From NCBI GenBank assembly GCA_031556725.1, contig JAVBSL010000022.1, positions 1-64,000 of the forward strand: a DNA stretch of 64,000 nucleotides. The letters run 5' to 3'. The translations under genes and the position numbers were made by a program. The stretch comes from UBA935 sp031556725. GTDB taxonomy: Bacteria > Bacillota > Clostridia > Lachnospirales > Lachnospiraceae. Numbering within the stretch: position 1 is the stretch's first letter; every line of letters starts with the position of its first letter. The notes beneath the pieces are model-generated. The model was not told the DNA's origin and did not search any database. It worked only from the letters and a program-made list of their open reading frames with translations. This document shows, piece after piece, positions 19,110-27,815 of the stretch.

Positions 19110-20975
19110 TTATAAACGGTAGATCCGTCCTTCATAAGCCCGAAGCTTCAGATAGTTTTCAGGATAATTGCTCAATATCGATTCTCCCTTTATATCACCG
19201 GGCAAAGGCATCTTAGCCGCTCCCAGATTGAAGACCGCATAAAAGGTCTCGCCGTTAAGACTGCGGGTATAAGATAACAGCTTTTCCTTCTTTTTATGAG
19301 TGAAATGAATATCACCGTAAATAAAAGCCGGAGTTTCTTTCCGTAAAGCAATCAATGAGCGGTAAAAAGCTAACACCGAATCCGGGTCTTTTTGCTGTTC
19401 TTCCGCATTACATGTAACCTCATCCCCATCACTGCCAAGCCACGGCTGCCCTTTGGTAAAGCCGCAGCCTTCAGCGGCTGTCCATTGTACCGGTGTGCGG
19501 GCATGATCCCGGCTGCCGGCCAGGATACGCCGGAAAGCTTCCTCTGTGGGCATCTCCAGACAAAGTTCCCAGTATTTATTGATACTTTCCACGTCCCGTA
19601 AATCTTCAATATTCTTAAACTGCTTATTTACCATGCCCAGCTCCTGTCCCTGAAACAAAAACGGGGTTCCTTTCAGGGTCATCTGAATCATGCCCAGCAG
19701 TTTCGCCAGTGTCTGCCGGTATTGGTGAGTATGGTCTACTTTAGACAGCATCCGCGGATTGTCATGATTATCATAAAAAAGCGACATCCATGATGTATCC
19801 GCATAATGTTCCATCCAATCCGTTATATATTCCTTATAATAATTCAAGTCATACTCATAGATATCAAAACGGGCATGTCCGCTGGTCTCCAAATGGTCAA
19901 ATGAAAACATCATATCCAGCTCTCCCCGTCTGGGATCAGTAAGAAGCTTTCCCATCTTCATTCCGATGCCGGGAGTCTCACCCACCGAAAAAGCTTCAAA
20001 AGGAGCAAAAGCCTCTTTCTGCATTTCCCGCAGATACTGATGCAGCTTAGGTCCATAAAAATAGTGCTCGATGCCGGTAAAGCCCATCAGTGTTCCGACA
20101 AATGGATCACCCTCGGGAAGCCCCTGGGCCTTGGAAATATAATTGATCACATCCAGCCGGAAACCGTCCACCCCTTTTTCCAGCCACCAGCGGATCATTT
20201 CGTAGATATCGGCACGGAGGCCGGGATTATCCCAGTTCAGGTCCATCTGCTTACGGGAAAAAAGATGAAGTCCCCACAGATCCTGCTCCGGGTAAGAGTT
20301 CCAGGCACTGCCGCTGAAAAAAGAAGTCCAGTTGTTGGGCTTTTTTTGCAAGAAATAATAATCTCTGTATTTGGAATCAGGATCATGCAAAGCTTCCTGA
20401 AACCAGTGGTGTTCATCAGAAGTGTGATTCACCACCAAATCCATTACCAGACGCATCCCCCGGTCATGAAGCTCTTTCAGTAATATATCAAAATCTTCCA
20501 TGGTACCGAATTGCGCATCAATCTTCCGATAATCCCGGATATCATAGCCATTGTCATCTCCGGGTGAATCATAGATTGGGGAGAGCCAGACAGCATTCAC
20601 TCCCAGATCCTTTAAATAATCCAGCCTGGCAATGATCCCCGGAAGATCTCCGATGCCATCGCCATTCCCATCCATAAAGCTGCGGGGATAAATCTGATAG
20701 AACACCGCTTCCTTCCACCAGGCCGGAGCATCTTCATGGGGAGCATTGCCCAGAGAGTCCCTGGACTGATTCAAAAGCGCAAGCAGTGTATCAAAAAAAC
20801 CGCTCCCGATTTTTTTCTCTGTCAGCCGGTAAAGGAAGGACAGGGGCAGCGCACCGGTCAGCGGATTGAAGACCAGTTTCCGGGGAAGACCGGCCTGCAG
20901 CAAAATTTTACTGATAATATCATATCCTGCGGGATTGTCGTACAAATCCCGCAGTTTGCTTTTTAAAGTATACAT
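19110..20975 (-). CDS. Alpha-glucosidase / oligo-1,6-glucosidase (GH13) with an N-terminal extension
   Basis: A cytoplasmic glycosidase predicted to hydrolyse alpha-1,6 or alpha-1,4 glucosidic bonds of small sugars. The GH13 barrel begins at WWKEAVFYQIYPRSF (about residue 86). Conserved regions are DLVVNHTSDEHHWF, GFRLDVINYI (nucleophile D), VGETPGI (acid/base E) and YDNHDNPRM. The first 85 residues (helical, with ILLQAGLPRKLVFNPLTGAL) are absent from typical family members, which start at the barrel. A GGGAG site 8 bases before the ATG shows the extension is translated. The gene starts 15 bp after the symporter gene and ends the araC-symporter-glucosidase operon. Confidence 0.9.
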   Translation of the reverse strand: MYTLKSKLRDLYDNPAGYDIISKILLQAGLPRKLVFNPLTGALPLSFLYRLTEKKIGSGFFDTLLALLNQSRDSLGNAPHEDAPAWWKEAVFYQIYPRSFMDGNGDGIGDLPGIIARLDYLKDLGVNAVWLSPIYDSPGDDNGYDIRDYRKIDAQFGTMEDFDILLKELHDRGMRLVMDLVVNHTSDEHHWFQEALHDPDSKYRDYYFLQKKPNNWTSFFSGSAWNSYPEQDLWGLHLFSRKQMDLNWDNPGLRADIYEMIRWWLEKGVDGFRLDVINYISKAQGLPEGDPFVGTLMGFTGIEHYFYGPKLHQYLREMQKEAFAPFEAFSVGETPGIGMKMGKLLTDPRRGELDMMFSFDHLETSGHARFDIYEYDLNYYKEYITDWMEHYADTSWMSLFYDNHDNPRMLSKVDHTHQYRQTLAKLLGMIQMTLKGTPFLFQGQELGMVNKQFKNIEDLRDVESINKYWELCLEMPTEEAFRRILAGSRDHARTPVQWTAAEGCGFTKGQPWLGSDGDEVTCNAEEQQKDPDSVLAFYRSLIALRKETPAFIYGDIHFTHKKKEKLLSYTRSLNGETFYAVFNLGAAKMPLPGDIKGESILSNYPENYLKLRAYEGRIYRL

Positions 20976-20990
20976 TTTAAAACTCCCATC

Positions 20991-22373
20991 TTAATCTTCT
21001 TCCGTCTTAAGTTCACCGCGCTCAGCCAGATCCTTCAATATCTGTTCATGCAGTTTCCGGTCAATTATATATTTTTTGTTATATAAGAAATAGCTAAGTA
21101 AAATGCAGAGCAAAGGCAGCAACAACATGGCAGCCTTCATGAGTAACAACCCAACCGCCGTAACTTCCGCAGCGGAAGGCGCATCCTTGATGCCGGATAT
21201 GATAATGGTGACACCTACGATCCCGCTGGCTACCGCCCCGCCCATTTTGTTGATAAAGGGCTGCAGGGAGAAGGAAATGGAATCGTTACGTTTTCCCAGC
21301 TTCCAGTGGCCGTAATCCACGGAATCAGCCAGGAACATCAGCATCATAATTTGGAGAAAAGCCTGACCCACAAAAATCAGGATACCGGAAACACCGATCA
21401 TCATCATACTCGTATTGGGTGAAAAGAAAAACAAAACATAACCGATCAATACCAGCAAAACTGAAATGCGGTACAGGGTCTTACGTTCCAGCCGCTTGCC
21501 CAGCAATGGAAAGACCGATAATGCGGATATCTGCGAGACCCCCAGGATCACGGCAAAGACCGAATACATATCCTCATTGCCGTATGCATATTTAAAAAAG
21601 TAAATGCCAAAGCTGGTGGTGGTCATATATCCGATCATAAACAATGCCATGGAAACTGCCGTAATTGAAAGCTGATCGTTTTTGATAATAACAGAAATCA
21701 GTTCCCGCAGAGAAGTATGCTGCTTCTGTTCTTTAATCTGATGAGATTCACGAACACCAAACAGGGTGATCATCTGTCCGATCCACATAATGAACACTAC
21801 CAGTATGGAAAAAGCCAGATAACCTTTTTGCAGGCTGCCCAGGGATTCCCCCCATGCGGAAGTGATCGGAATGATTCCGGCTACCACAAAGAAAAGCCCT
21901 ACATTGGCACAGATACGGGCAATCGAACCAATTTTTTCGCGCTCCGTCTGCAGCAGGCTGAGAGACGGCAGCATCGACCAGTAAGAAATGTCATTGATGG
22001 TGAAGCTGATACCCCAGACCAGATACAGGATGGTAAATAAAACAATAAAGGCCGTACCGCTTAAATGAAAATCAGTAAAAAGCAGGATCGTAAAAATGCC
22101 CGATAATGCCGTCCCCAGCGCAATCCATGGCTTGAATTTGCCATACCGGGTATGGGTATTGTCCACGATCAGCCCCATGATCGGGTCGTTGCAGGCATCA
22201 AAAACCCGGGCTGCCAAAATAATCCCGGTAATCCACCATAAAACGCTGGTGGGGATATTGATCACATCGGTGAGATAGAACATCAGATACATACTGATCA
22301 GAGAATAGACCATATCCCTGCCGATGGTTCCCAGCCCAAAGGTATAGCGGTTACGTTTGTAAGAATGATTCAT
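20991..22373 (-). CDS. GPH-family sugar:cation symporter (MelB-like)
   Basis: A membrane carrier of about 460 aa with twelve hydrophobic segments, expected to import an alpha-glycoside with Na+ or H+. Family features include YLMFYLTDV in helix 1, DACNDPIMGLIVDNTHTRYGKFKPW after helix 2, and the helix 10-11 loop DSVDYGHWKLGKRND. AAAGGAG precedes the ATG at 22373. The stop codon of the upstream araC gene overlaps this start (ATGA), indicating translational coupling. It feeds the GH13 gene downstream and probably the divergent GH4 enzyme. Confidence 0.92.
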   Translation of the reverse strand: MNHSYKRNRYTFGLGTIGRDMVYSLISMYLMFYLTDVINIPTSVLWWITGIILAARVFDACNDPIMGLIVDNTHTRYGKFKPWIALGTALSGIFTILLFTDFHLSGTAFIVLFTILYLVWGISFTINDISYWSMLPSLSLLQTEREKIGSIARICANVGLFFVVAGIIPITSAWGESLGSLQKGYLAFSILVVFIMWIGQMITLFGVRESHQIKEQKQHTSLRELISVIIKNDQLSITAVSMALFMIGYMTTTSFGIYFFKYAYGNEDMYSVFAVILGVSQISALSVFPLLGKRLERKTLYRISVLLVLIGYVLFFFSPNTSMMMIGVSGILIFVGQAFLQIMMLMFLADSVDYGHWKLGKRNDSISFSLQPFINKMGGAVASGIVGVTIIISGIKDAPSAAEVTAVGLLLMKAAMLLLPLLCILLSYFLYNKKYIIDRKLHEQILKDLAERGELKTEED

Positions 22374-23140
22374 ATAGATAACTCCTTTCGATACTGCAAT
22401 GGTGTCATTGATTCCTTCTGCTGAAAGCACTTGCAAAAAGAAGAGGAATCATGGAAGCCGGAAGACAGCGCTACTTCCGTTACATTATATTTTGTATTGC
22501 GAAGCATTTCTTTTGCTGCCAGAAGACGATAATTGATCAGATACTGTTTAGGAGATATCTCTTTATAACGCATGAAAATCCGATACAGATAAGTCCTGTC
22601 TATTCCCACATGTCTGGCCACATCGGCAATACTGATATCATAGCTGTAATTATGATGAATATACTCTATGGCTTTCTCAAAATATCCCTTATCGTAATTC
22701 TTTTCTTTGCTTTTAACTTCACGTTCCATGCAGGAGATAATCAAATAAAAATAACCCAGAAGCTCCTTTTCATCATAACCGGAGGTTTCAAAAAGAGCTG
22801 CCATATCATTCAGGAAAGAAAAAATCCTCTCACCTTTGGCAATTTGGGAGATCAGGTGCATTTCACTGAAATTGTGCCGGTTCAGGATTTCTTCCGCTTC
22901 CTCACCATTAAAAGCAATCCATGCGTAGCTCCACGGTTCTTCCCCATCCGCCTCATAATAAGTCACTTCCCCCGGGCGGATCAAAAAGGCTTCTCCGGCC
23001 TTTACCTGGTAGCTTTTCCTTTTTGTATTATAAATACCTTTTCCCTTCGACACAAAATGGATCAGATAATGGGCCCTGACCGCCGGACCAAAAGCATGTC
23101 CCGGTTCACAGTCTTCCTTTCCACAATAAAAAATCTTCAT
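22370..23140 (-). CDS. AraC-family regulator with N-terminal cupin sensor domain
   Basis: A sugar-responsive regulator of about 256 aa. The N-terminal cupin domain includes HFVSKGKGIYNTKRKSY and AFLIRPGEVTYYEADGEEPW. Two C-terminal helix-turn-helix motifs follow (YDISIADVARHVGIDRTYLYRIF and VTEVALSSGFHDSSSFCKCF). I chose the ATG at 23140 (MKIFYCGKED), with GGAGAG upstream. The longer frame adds an implausible hydrophobic leader. It is first in the operon with the symporter and GH13 genes and divergent from the GH4 gene, so it probably activates both transcripts from the 130-bp intergenic region. Confidence 0.9.
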   Translation of the reverse strand: MKIFYCGKEDCEPGHAFGPAVRAHYLIHFVSKGKGIYNTKRKSYQVKAGEAFLIRPGEVTYYEADGEEPWSYAWIAFNGEEAEEILNRHNFSEMHLISQIAKGERIFSFLNDMAALFETSGYDEKELLGYFYLIISCMEREVKSKEKNYDKGYFEKAIEYIHHNYSYDISIADVARHVGIDRTYLYRIFMRYKEISPKQYLINYRLLAAKEMLRNTKYNVTEVALSSGFHDSSSFCKCFQQKESMTPLQYRKELSI

Positions 23141-23270
23141 TCTTGCACTCTCCAGTAGACAACATTTTGACAATTCATTTCGAAACAAATCTACTATCTT
23201 CCCGCCTAATACAATTATATAATAACCGTGTAAATATACAAGAAAAAAATTGATGCGGAGGATTATAATA

Positions 23271-24596
23271 ATGATAAAAATTACTTTTCTTGGTGCCGGC
23301 AGCACAATCTTTGCCAGAAATGTTCTTGGCGACTGTATGTGCACTCCTGCTCTTTGTGACGCTGAAATTGCTCTTTATGACATCGATAGCGGCCGTCTGG
23401 ATGATTCCAAACTGATTCTTTCCGCCATCAATCAGAATGTGAATCAGGGACGGGCAGCAATTAAAACTTATCTGGGTGCGGAAAACCGCAGGGAAGCTCT
23501 TCGCAATGCTACTTTTGTTGTTAATGCCATTCAGGTTGGCGGCTATGATCCCTGTACGATCATTGACTTTGAAATTCCCAAAAAATTCGGTCTGCGCCAA
23601 ACAATTGCCGACACCTTAGGCATCGGCGGAATCATGCGGGCTCTTCGTACCATTCCCGTAATGGCCGATTTTGCAAAAGATATGGAAGAGGTTTGTCCGG
23701 ATACCCTTTTCTTAAATTACACCAATCCGATGGCCATGCTTACAGGCTATATGCAACGATATACCAAAATCAAAACCGTTGGTCTTTGCCATAGCGTTCA
23801 GGTTTGTTCGGAGACACTGCTGAAGGGTCTTGATATGGAAGACAAACTGGACGGACGTACCGAGCTGATCGCCGGGATCAATCATATGGCCTGGCTTTTA
23901 AAGCTTCAGGATAAGGACGGAAATGACTTATATCCGGAAATCAAAAAACGTGCCCGGCAGAAAAATGCTGCCGAAAAGCACGATGACATGGTTCGTTATG
24001 AATACATAAATCATCTGGGATATTACTGCACAGAGTCCAGTGAACATAACAGTGAATATAACCCATGGTTTATTAAAAGCAAGTACCCGGATATGATTGA
24101 ACAGTTTAACATTCCTCTGGATGAATACCCTCGCCGCTGCATCAGTCAGATCAAGGGCTGGGAAAAAGAACGGAATGACATCCTGAACAATGGCAAAATT
24201 ACCCATGAACGATCCCACGAATATGCCTCTTATATTATGGAGGCAGTGGTTACCAACAAACCATATAAAATCGGCGGAAATGTCTTAAATAATGGCTTAA
24301 TTGACAACCTCCCCGGGGACGCCTGCGTTGAAGTTCCCTGTCTGGTTGACGGCAGTGGTGTCACCCCCTGCCATGTTGGAAGGTTGCCGGTACAGTTAGC
24401 CGCCATGAACATGACAAATATCAATGTCCAGCTGCTGACTATTGAAGCTGCCGTAACCAAAGACCGTAATTACATTTATCAGGCTGCAATGCTTGATCCG
24501 CATACTGCCGCCGAGCTGAATATTGCTGATATTAAAGCCATGTGTGATGAATTAATTGCTGCTCATGGCGAGTACATGAATGGTTTTCGGAAGTAA
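23271..24596 (+). CDS. GH4 alpha-glycosidase (alpha-galactosidase/alpha-glucosidase type)
   Basis: An NAD+- and Mn2+-dependent glycosidase of 441 aa. The nucleotide-binding loop FLGAGSTIFARN lies at the N-terminus, the NYTNPMAM motif near residue 147, and the metal-binding cysteine motif GLCHSVQ near residue 170, as in MelA-like enzymes. HYG-type motifs are replaced by NHLGYYCTESSEHNSEY. GGAGG lies 9 bases before the ATG at 23271. It is divergent from the AraC/symporter/GH13 operon, so the locus probably degrades raffinose- or isomaltose-type sugars. The CHSV form favours alpha-galactosidase, but the substrate is not proven. Confidence 0.9.
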   Translation: MIKITFLGAGSTIFARNVLGDCMCTPALCDAEIALYDIDSGRLDDSKLILSAINQNVNQGRAAIKTYLGAENRREALRNATFVVNAIQVGGYDPCTIIDFEIPKKFGLRQTIADTLGIGGIMRALRTIPVMADFAKDMEEVCPDTLFLNYTNPMAMLTGYMQRYTKIKTVGLCHSVQVCSETLLKGLDMEDKLDGRTELIAGINHMAWLLKLQDKDGNDLYPEIKKRARQKNAAEKHDDMVRYEYINHLGYYCTESSEHNSEYNPWFIKSKYPDMIEQFNIPLDEYPRRCISQIKGWEKERNDILNNGKITHERSHEYASYIMEAVVTNKPYKIGGNVLNNGLIDNLPGDACVEVPCLVDGSGVTPCHVGRLPVQLAAMNMTNINVQLLTIEAAVTKDRNYIYQAAMLDPHTAAELNIADIKAMCDELIAAHGEYMNGFRK

Positions 24597-24612
24597 CATG
24601 CTCCCTTTAAGT

Positions 24613-24650
24613 AATTCCCCGTCATGGATGTGGCGGGGAATTCTTTTTTA
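24613..24650 (+). terminator. Intrinsic terminator after the GH4 gene
   Basis: A 9-bp stem (AATTCCCCG with CGGGGAATT) with a 12-nt loop is followed directly by a T-rich tract (TTCTTTTTTA). It lies 17 bases after the GH4 stop codon. Confidence 0.85.
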
Positions 24651-24681
24651 GCCTTCCGGCAAAACAGCTGACCGGACCGCT

Positions 24682-25941
24682 CTATATATACCAATAAGGA
24701 ATCTGTAAAATATTCTCCCTCAATGCTCCCGGTGCTGGGCACATACATATTACAGCCCCCATTCCGCGCTTCTTTTCCGGTATATTATCCAGTATTTGGA
24801 AGGCAGAAGTCATATCTGCCGTCACCTTACTATTTTGTTTGATTTCAATTGGATAGAGAACACCATCTTGTTCAATAATAAAATCGATTTCTGCCTCTTC
24901 TGTTACGATCTCCCCATTCTTCTTGATCTTTTTCTTATCTTTCCCTCTATAATAGGATACAAAATAGCGATAATCCATCCCACAATTAGAGTAACTTTTT
25001 AGAATTTCCGATATCACAAATGTCTCAAAAAAAGCTCCACTCATTGCACCATTTGCCAGGGTTTCAGCCGTCAACCACCTTGATAGATATGCAGCAAGAC
25101 CTGTATCTCTAAAATAGATCTTGGGTGTTTTAATAGCTCGTTTTAACACATTAGATGAAAATGGTTCTAATATATAAATGATGCCGGAAGATTCCAATAT
25201 TGAAATCCAGCTCTTAATTGTATTAGCATCTTTCCCGATCTCGTCTGCAATGTTTGAATAATTCAGCATTTGACCTGTTCTAGCCGCACATGCAATCATA
25301 AATCTCCGAAAACTAACCAGGTCTTGAACTGCCGCCAACTCTCTTACATCACGCTCCAGATAAGTTTTAATATAACTTGCGAAAAATAAAGACCAATCAA
25401 CCGCAGTATCTTGTAATGCAGGATAACCACCGCGATGTATAATATCCCATATGTTTCCTGGATTTTTTGCATTTTCCTTTCTTATTTTCAAATAATCAAA
25501 TGTTGGCAAAAATGGATTAGTACATGTACATCTTAGTATTTCCCGTAATGACAATGGCGCCAGCTCCACAATCGCAATCCTTCCAGCAATAGAGTCTGAA
25601 ACCATATTCATTAATTTAGAAGGTTGCGATCCCGAAAGAAAGAATAATCCATTTTCTTCATTTTGATCACATATCATTTTGATATATCTAAATAAGGAAG
25701 GGACATACTGTATCTCATCAATAAATATGGGTGGTTCATTCATCATCATAAACATATCCGGATTGTTTTTAGCTTGATCCTCCATAAAAGGATCATCAAA
25801 TGTAATCTCTTTTCTATCTGGATACATTGTCTTTATTATTGTAGATTTGCCGGTTTGTCTTGCACCTGTGACAAGTACTGCTTTAAAAGTCTTTGAAGAT
25901 TTATCAATGATATCTTCAATTGTTCTATGGATATATTTCAT
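24682..25941 (-). CDS. ATP-binding protein, AAA_14 plus DUF4143 (second copy)
   Basis: Same architecture as the gene at 17679-18980: Walker A TGARQTGKST, Walker B PIFIDEIQY, sensor-like FFLSGSQPSKL, then a DUF4143 C-terminus with a nuclease-like core (AEIDFIIEQDGVLYPIEIK). The proteins are clearly divergent in sequence, so this is not a recent duplication. I chose the ATG at 25941 (MKYIHRTI), which has GAGAGGG upstream; the ATG at 26004 lacks a site. It is flanked by terminators on both sides, so it is a single-gene unit. Confidence 0.85.
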   Translation of the reverse strand: MKYIHRTIEDIIDKSSKTFKAVLVTGARQTGKSTIIKTMYPDRKEITFDDPFMEDQAKNNPDMFMMMNEPPIFIDEIQYVPSLFRYIKMICDQNEENGLFFLSGSQPSKLMNMVSDSIAGRIAIVELAPLSLREILRCTCTNPFLPTFDYLKIRKENAKNPGNIWDIIHRGGYPALQDTAVDWSLFFASYIKTYLERDVRELAAVQDLVSFRRFMIACAARTGQMLNYSNIADEIGKDANTIKSWISILESSGIIYILEPFSSNVLKRAIKTPKIYFRDTGLAAYLSRWLTAETLANGAMSGAFFETFVISEILKSYSNCGMDYRYFVSYYRGKDKKKIKKNGEIVTEEAEIDFIIEQDGVLYPIEIKQNSKVTADMTSAFQILDNIPEKKRGMGAVICMCPAPGALRENILQIPYWYI

Positions 25942-26040
25942 ATCTATCGCCCTCTCTTCGACCAATTCTGAATCAAATTCCGTATTAGTCATATTGTAGC
26001 ACAAAGCACATCATTTATACAATCCCAAAGTGAAAAGAAA

Positions 26041-26078
26041 GGGAAGCGGTTTTTATTCCGCTTCCCAAATAAACAATT
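26041..26078 (-). terminator. Intrinsic terminator of the GH3-MATE-DUF2156 operon; repeat copy 1
   Basis: GGGAAGCGG pairs with CCGCTTCCC around an 8-nt loop. On the - strand the stem is followed by a T-rich run (TTTCTTTTC). The stem and the adjoining AAATAAACAATT are repeated almost exactly at 32628-32665. Confidence 0.8.
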
Positions 26079-26114
26079 CCTAACCTCTCTTTGCCCCGCA
26101 TATTTCCTTTATTA

Positions 26115-27815
26115 TTATTTTTGCAAAAGTCCAAAGAAAAACTTTTTCTTTTCCTCTGTATCAATTATTCTGACTGGCTTAATTTGATTGCTCGGAGTAC
26201 CTCTATAAATCCTCATTTCATCGTATAGCATGAACGTCTCCGGCTGCACAAGGTTAACCTTTGTCCTGCCCATTTCGCCATCATCTTCACAATATGCAAT
26301 ATCGTTATTTGCCAGCCGCAGCTGCTCATGCAAATATTCCCCGATTTCTTCCGGACTTCTGTTAACAGGGTTACGGACTTCCAGTAAGAATACATATCGC
26401 ATCGGAGTAACACTTGTATCGGGATACAGCGCATACTCATAAACCGGAACTCCCAGCCACTTCTCGAGTTCGCGTATTGCGGCACGCATATGCTTCTCGT
26501 TTGTTTTTTCTCCGCACATATTCGCAAGCTGTTTCAAGCGGTACGAAAACACAATTTGCGGAGTGTCATGAACCTTACCCTCAACCCTAACCACGTCCCC
26601 GATGCGGTATCGGAAAAAGCCCGACAGGTTTGTAATAACAATTTCATATTCCTTGCCAATTTCAATTTCATTTATAAGCAGGGTTTCAGGCTTATCGTCA
26701 TCAACATTTTCTATTGGTATAAACTCAAGGAACGAAGCACTTGGGATAAGCACACATTTTTCATCATCAAGTGTTGTTGTCGTTGCAAATATCCCCTCTG
26801 ATGCACCATAAAGAAAATAGTCGAAGCACACCTTCTCATCAAAAAATCTTAATAGCTTCTCGGTGAACGGCTTAAAGGTTGCCGAACCAATCGTCAAAAT
26901 AACCCTAAGATTCGGCCATACTCTTGACATAATGCCGTCATAATTATCATCTGTGCAGCTTTCAAAAATATCCCTAAGCTCCTTTGCCCTTTCGGGGTCA
27001 GGGCGCAGTTCCTTCAACAGTTCCTCACGCAAATCAGCAGGCATTTTTATACTCTCGTCGATTGTACCCAGTTCAATGTCGTTAAGTATTATTTCTCTGT
27101 TGTTCAGCAAATATATAATCATGTAAAACAATACGGGTGAAAACGTTGCTGAAATCACTGAAATATCCCGCTCCATAAGGCCATATCGAATGCGGATATA
27201 GGAATTGTCAATTTTAATGGATTCATAAAAAATACTTTCACTTGGGGTTGTAAACGTAGCTCTGCAGTAATCTCTGCCAACAGCCTCAAGCATAAAGCCT
27301 GAAACAGCACCGCCCCTCAAACCATTGGGATATCTTTGTATGAACTGATTGACAATCGTGCTTACCCCCCTTGCACGTTTAATCGGCTTATGCGGGTGAG
27401 TTTCGTATTGCAGGTATTTGTGCAGATTGTTGATATCCGCTGTTTTTTTTATTTCTTCCATTGAAACGGGAATTTTCTTATATTCTCCTGTGGAGCCGGA
27501 GCTTAAAGCCATACATACCAGCTTGCCATCATAGAAGCCAAGCTTTGCGTTTTCATCCCCGTTTAGAAATTCTTGTATGTAGTCTTTATAATTATCATGG
27601 GTAGAAAAAGGAACATTAACCTTGTAATCCTCAACAGTCTTTATGTCCTTAAAATTATATTTCCTGCCATAATCGGTGTTCTCGCTTTTACGCAGCTGAG
27701 CCATCAGTGTGGCAGTTGATACCTCCAGCGGATTTTTGCACTCCTCCATAAGACGCTCATAGTACACCTTTCCTTTTGCAATACTGGATTGTAATATTTC
27801 TTCTAATGTTAACAT
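26115..27815 (-). CDS. GH3-family acyl-adenylating enzyme (acyl-acid amido synthetase-like)
   Basis: A 566-aa member of the GH3 (auxin-responsive promoter) family within the ANL adenylating enzymes. Known members activate a carboxylic acid as acyl-AMP and transfer it to an amine such as an amino acid. All three nucleotide-binding motifs are present: SSGSTGEYKKIP (about residue 110), LYGASEGIF (about 330) and FYRIGDVVRVEG (about 415). The acid and amine substrates are unknown. AGGAGG lies 7 bases before the ATG, which overlaps the 3' end of the MATE-fusion gene by 7 bp. The natural reading is that it makes a small conjugate that the MATE protein exports. Confidence 0.88.
   Translation of the reverse strand: MLTLEEILQSSIAKGKVYYERLMEECKNPLEVSTATLMAQLRKSENTDYGRKYNFKDIKTVEDYKVNVPFSTHDNYKDYIQEFLNGDENAKLGFYDGKLVCMALSSGSTGEYKKIPVSMEEIKKTADINNLHKYLQYETHPHKPIKRARGVSTIVNQFIQRYPNGLRGGAVSGFMLEAVGRDYCRATFTTPSESIFYESIKIDNSYIRIRYGLMERDISVISATFSPVLFYMIIYLLNNREIILNDIELGTIDESIKMPADLREELLKELRPDPERAKELRDIFESCTDDNYDGIMSRVWPNLRVILTIGSATFKPFTEKLLRFFDEKVCFDYFLYGASEGIFATTTTLDDEKCVLIPSASFLEFIPIENVDDDKPETLLINEIEIGKEYEIVITNLSGFFRYRIGDVVRVEGKVHDTPQIVFSYRLKQLANMCGEKTNEKHMRAAIRELEKWLGVPVYEYALYPDTSVTPMRYVFLLEVRNPVNRSPEEIGEYLHEQLRLANNDIAYCEDDGEMGRTKVNLVQPETFMLYDEMRIYRGTPSNQIKPVRIIDTEEKKKFFFGLLQK

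Noticed and set aside
22451..23158. A 235-codon open frame on the + strand
   Set aside because: It is antisense to the AraC-family gene, has no ribosome site or recognisable domain, and the opposite frame is clearly real.
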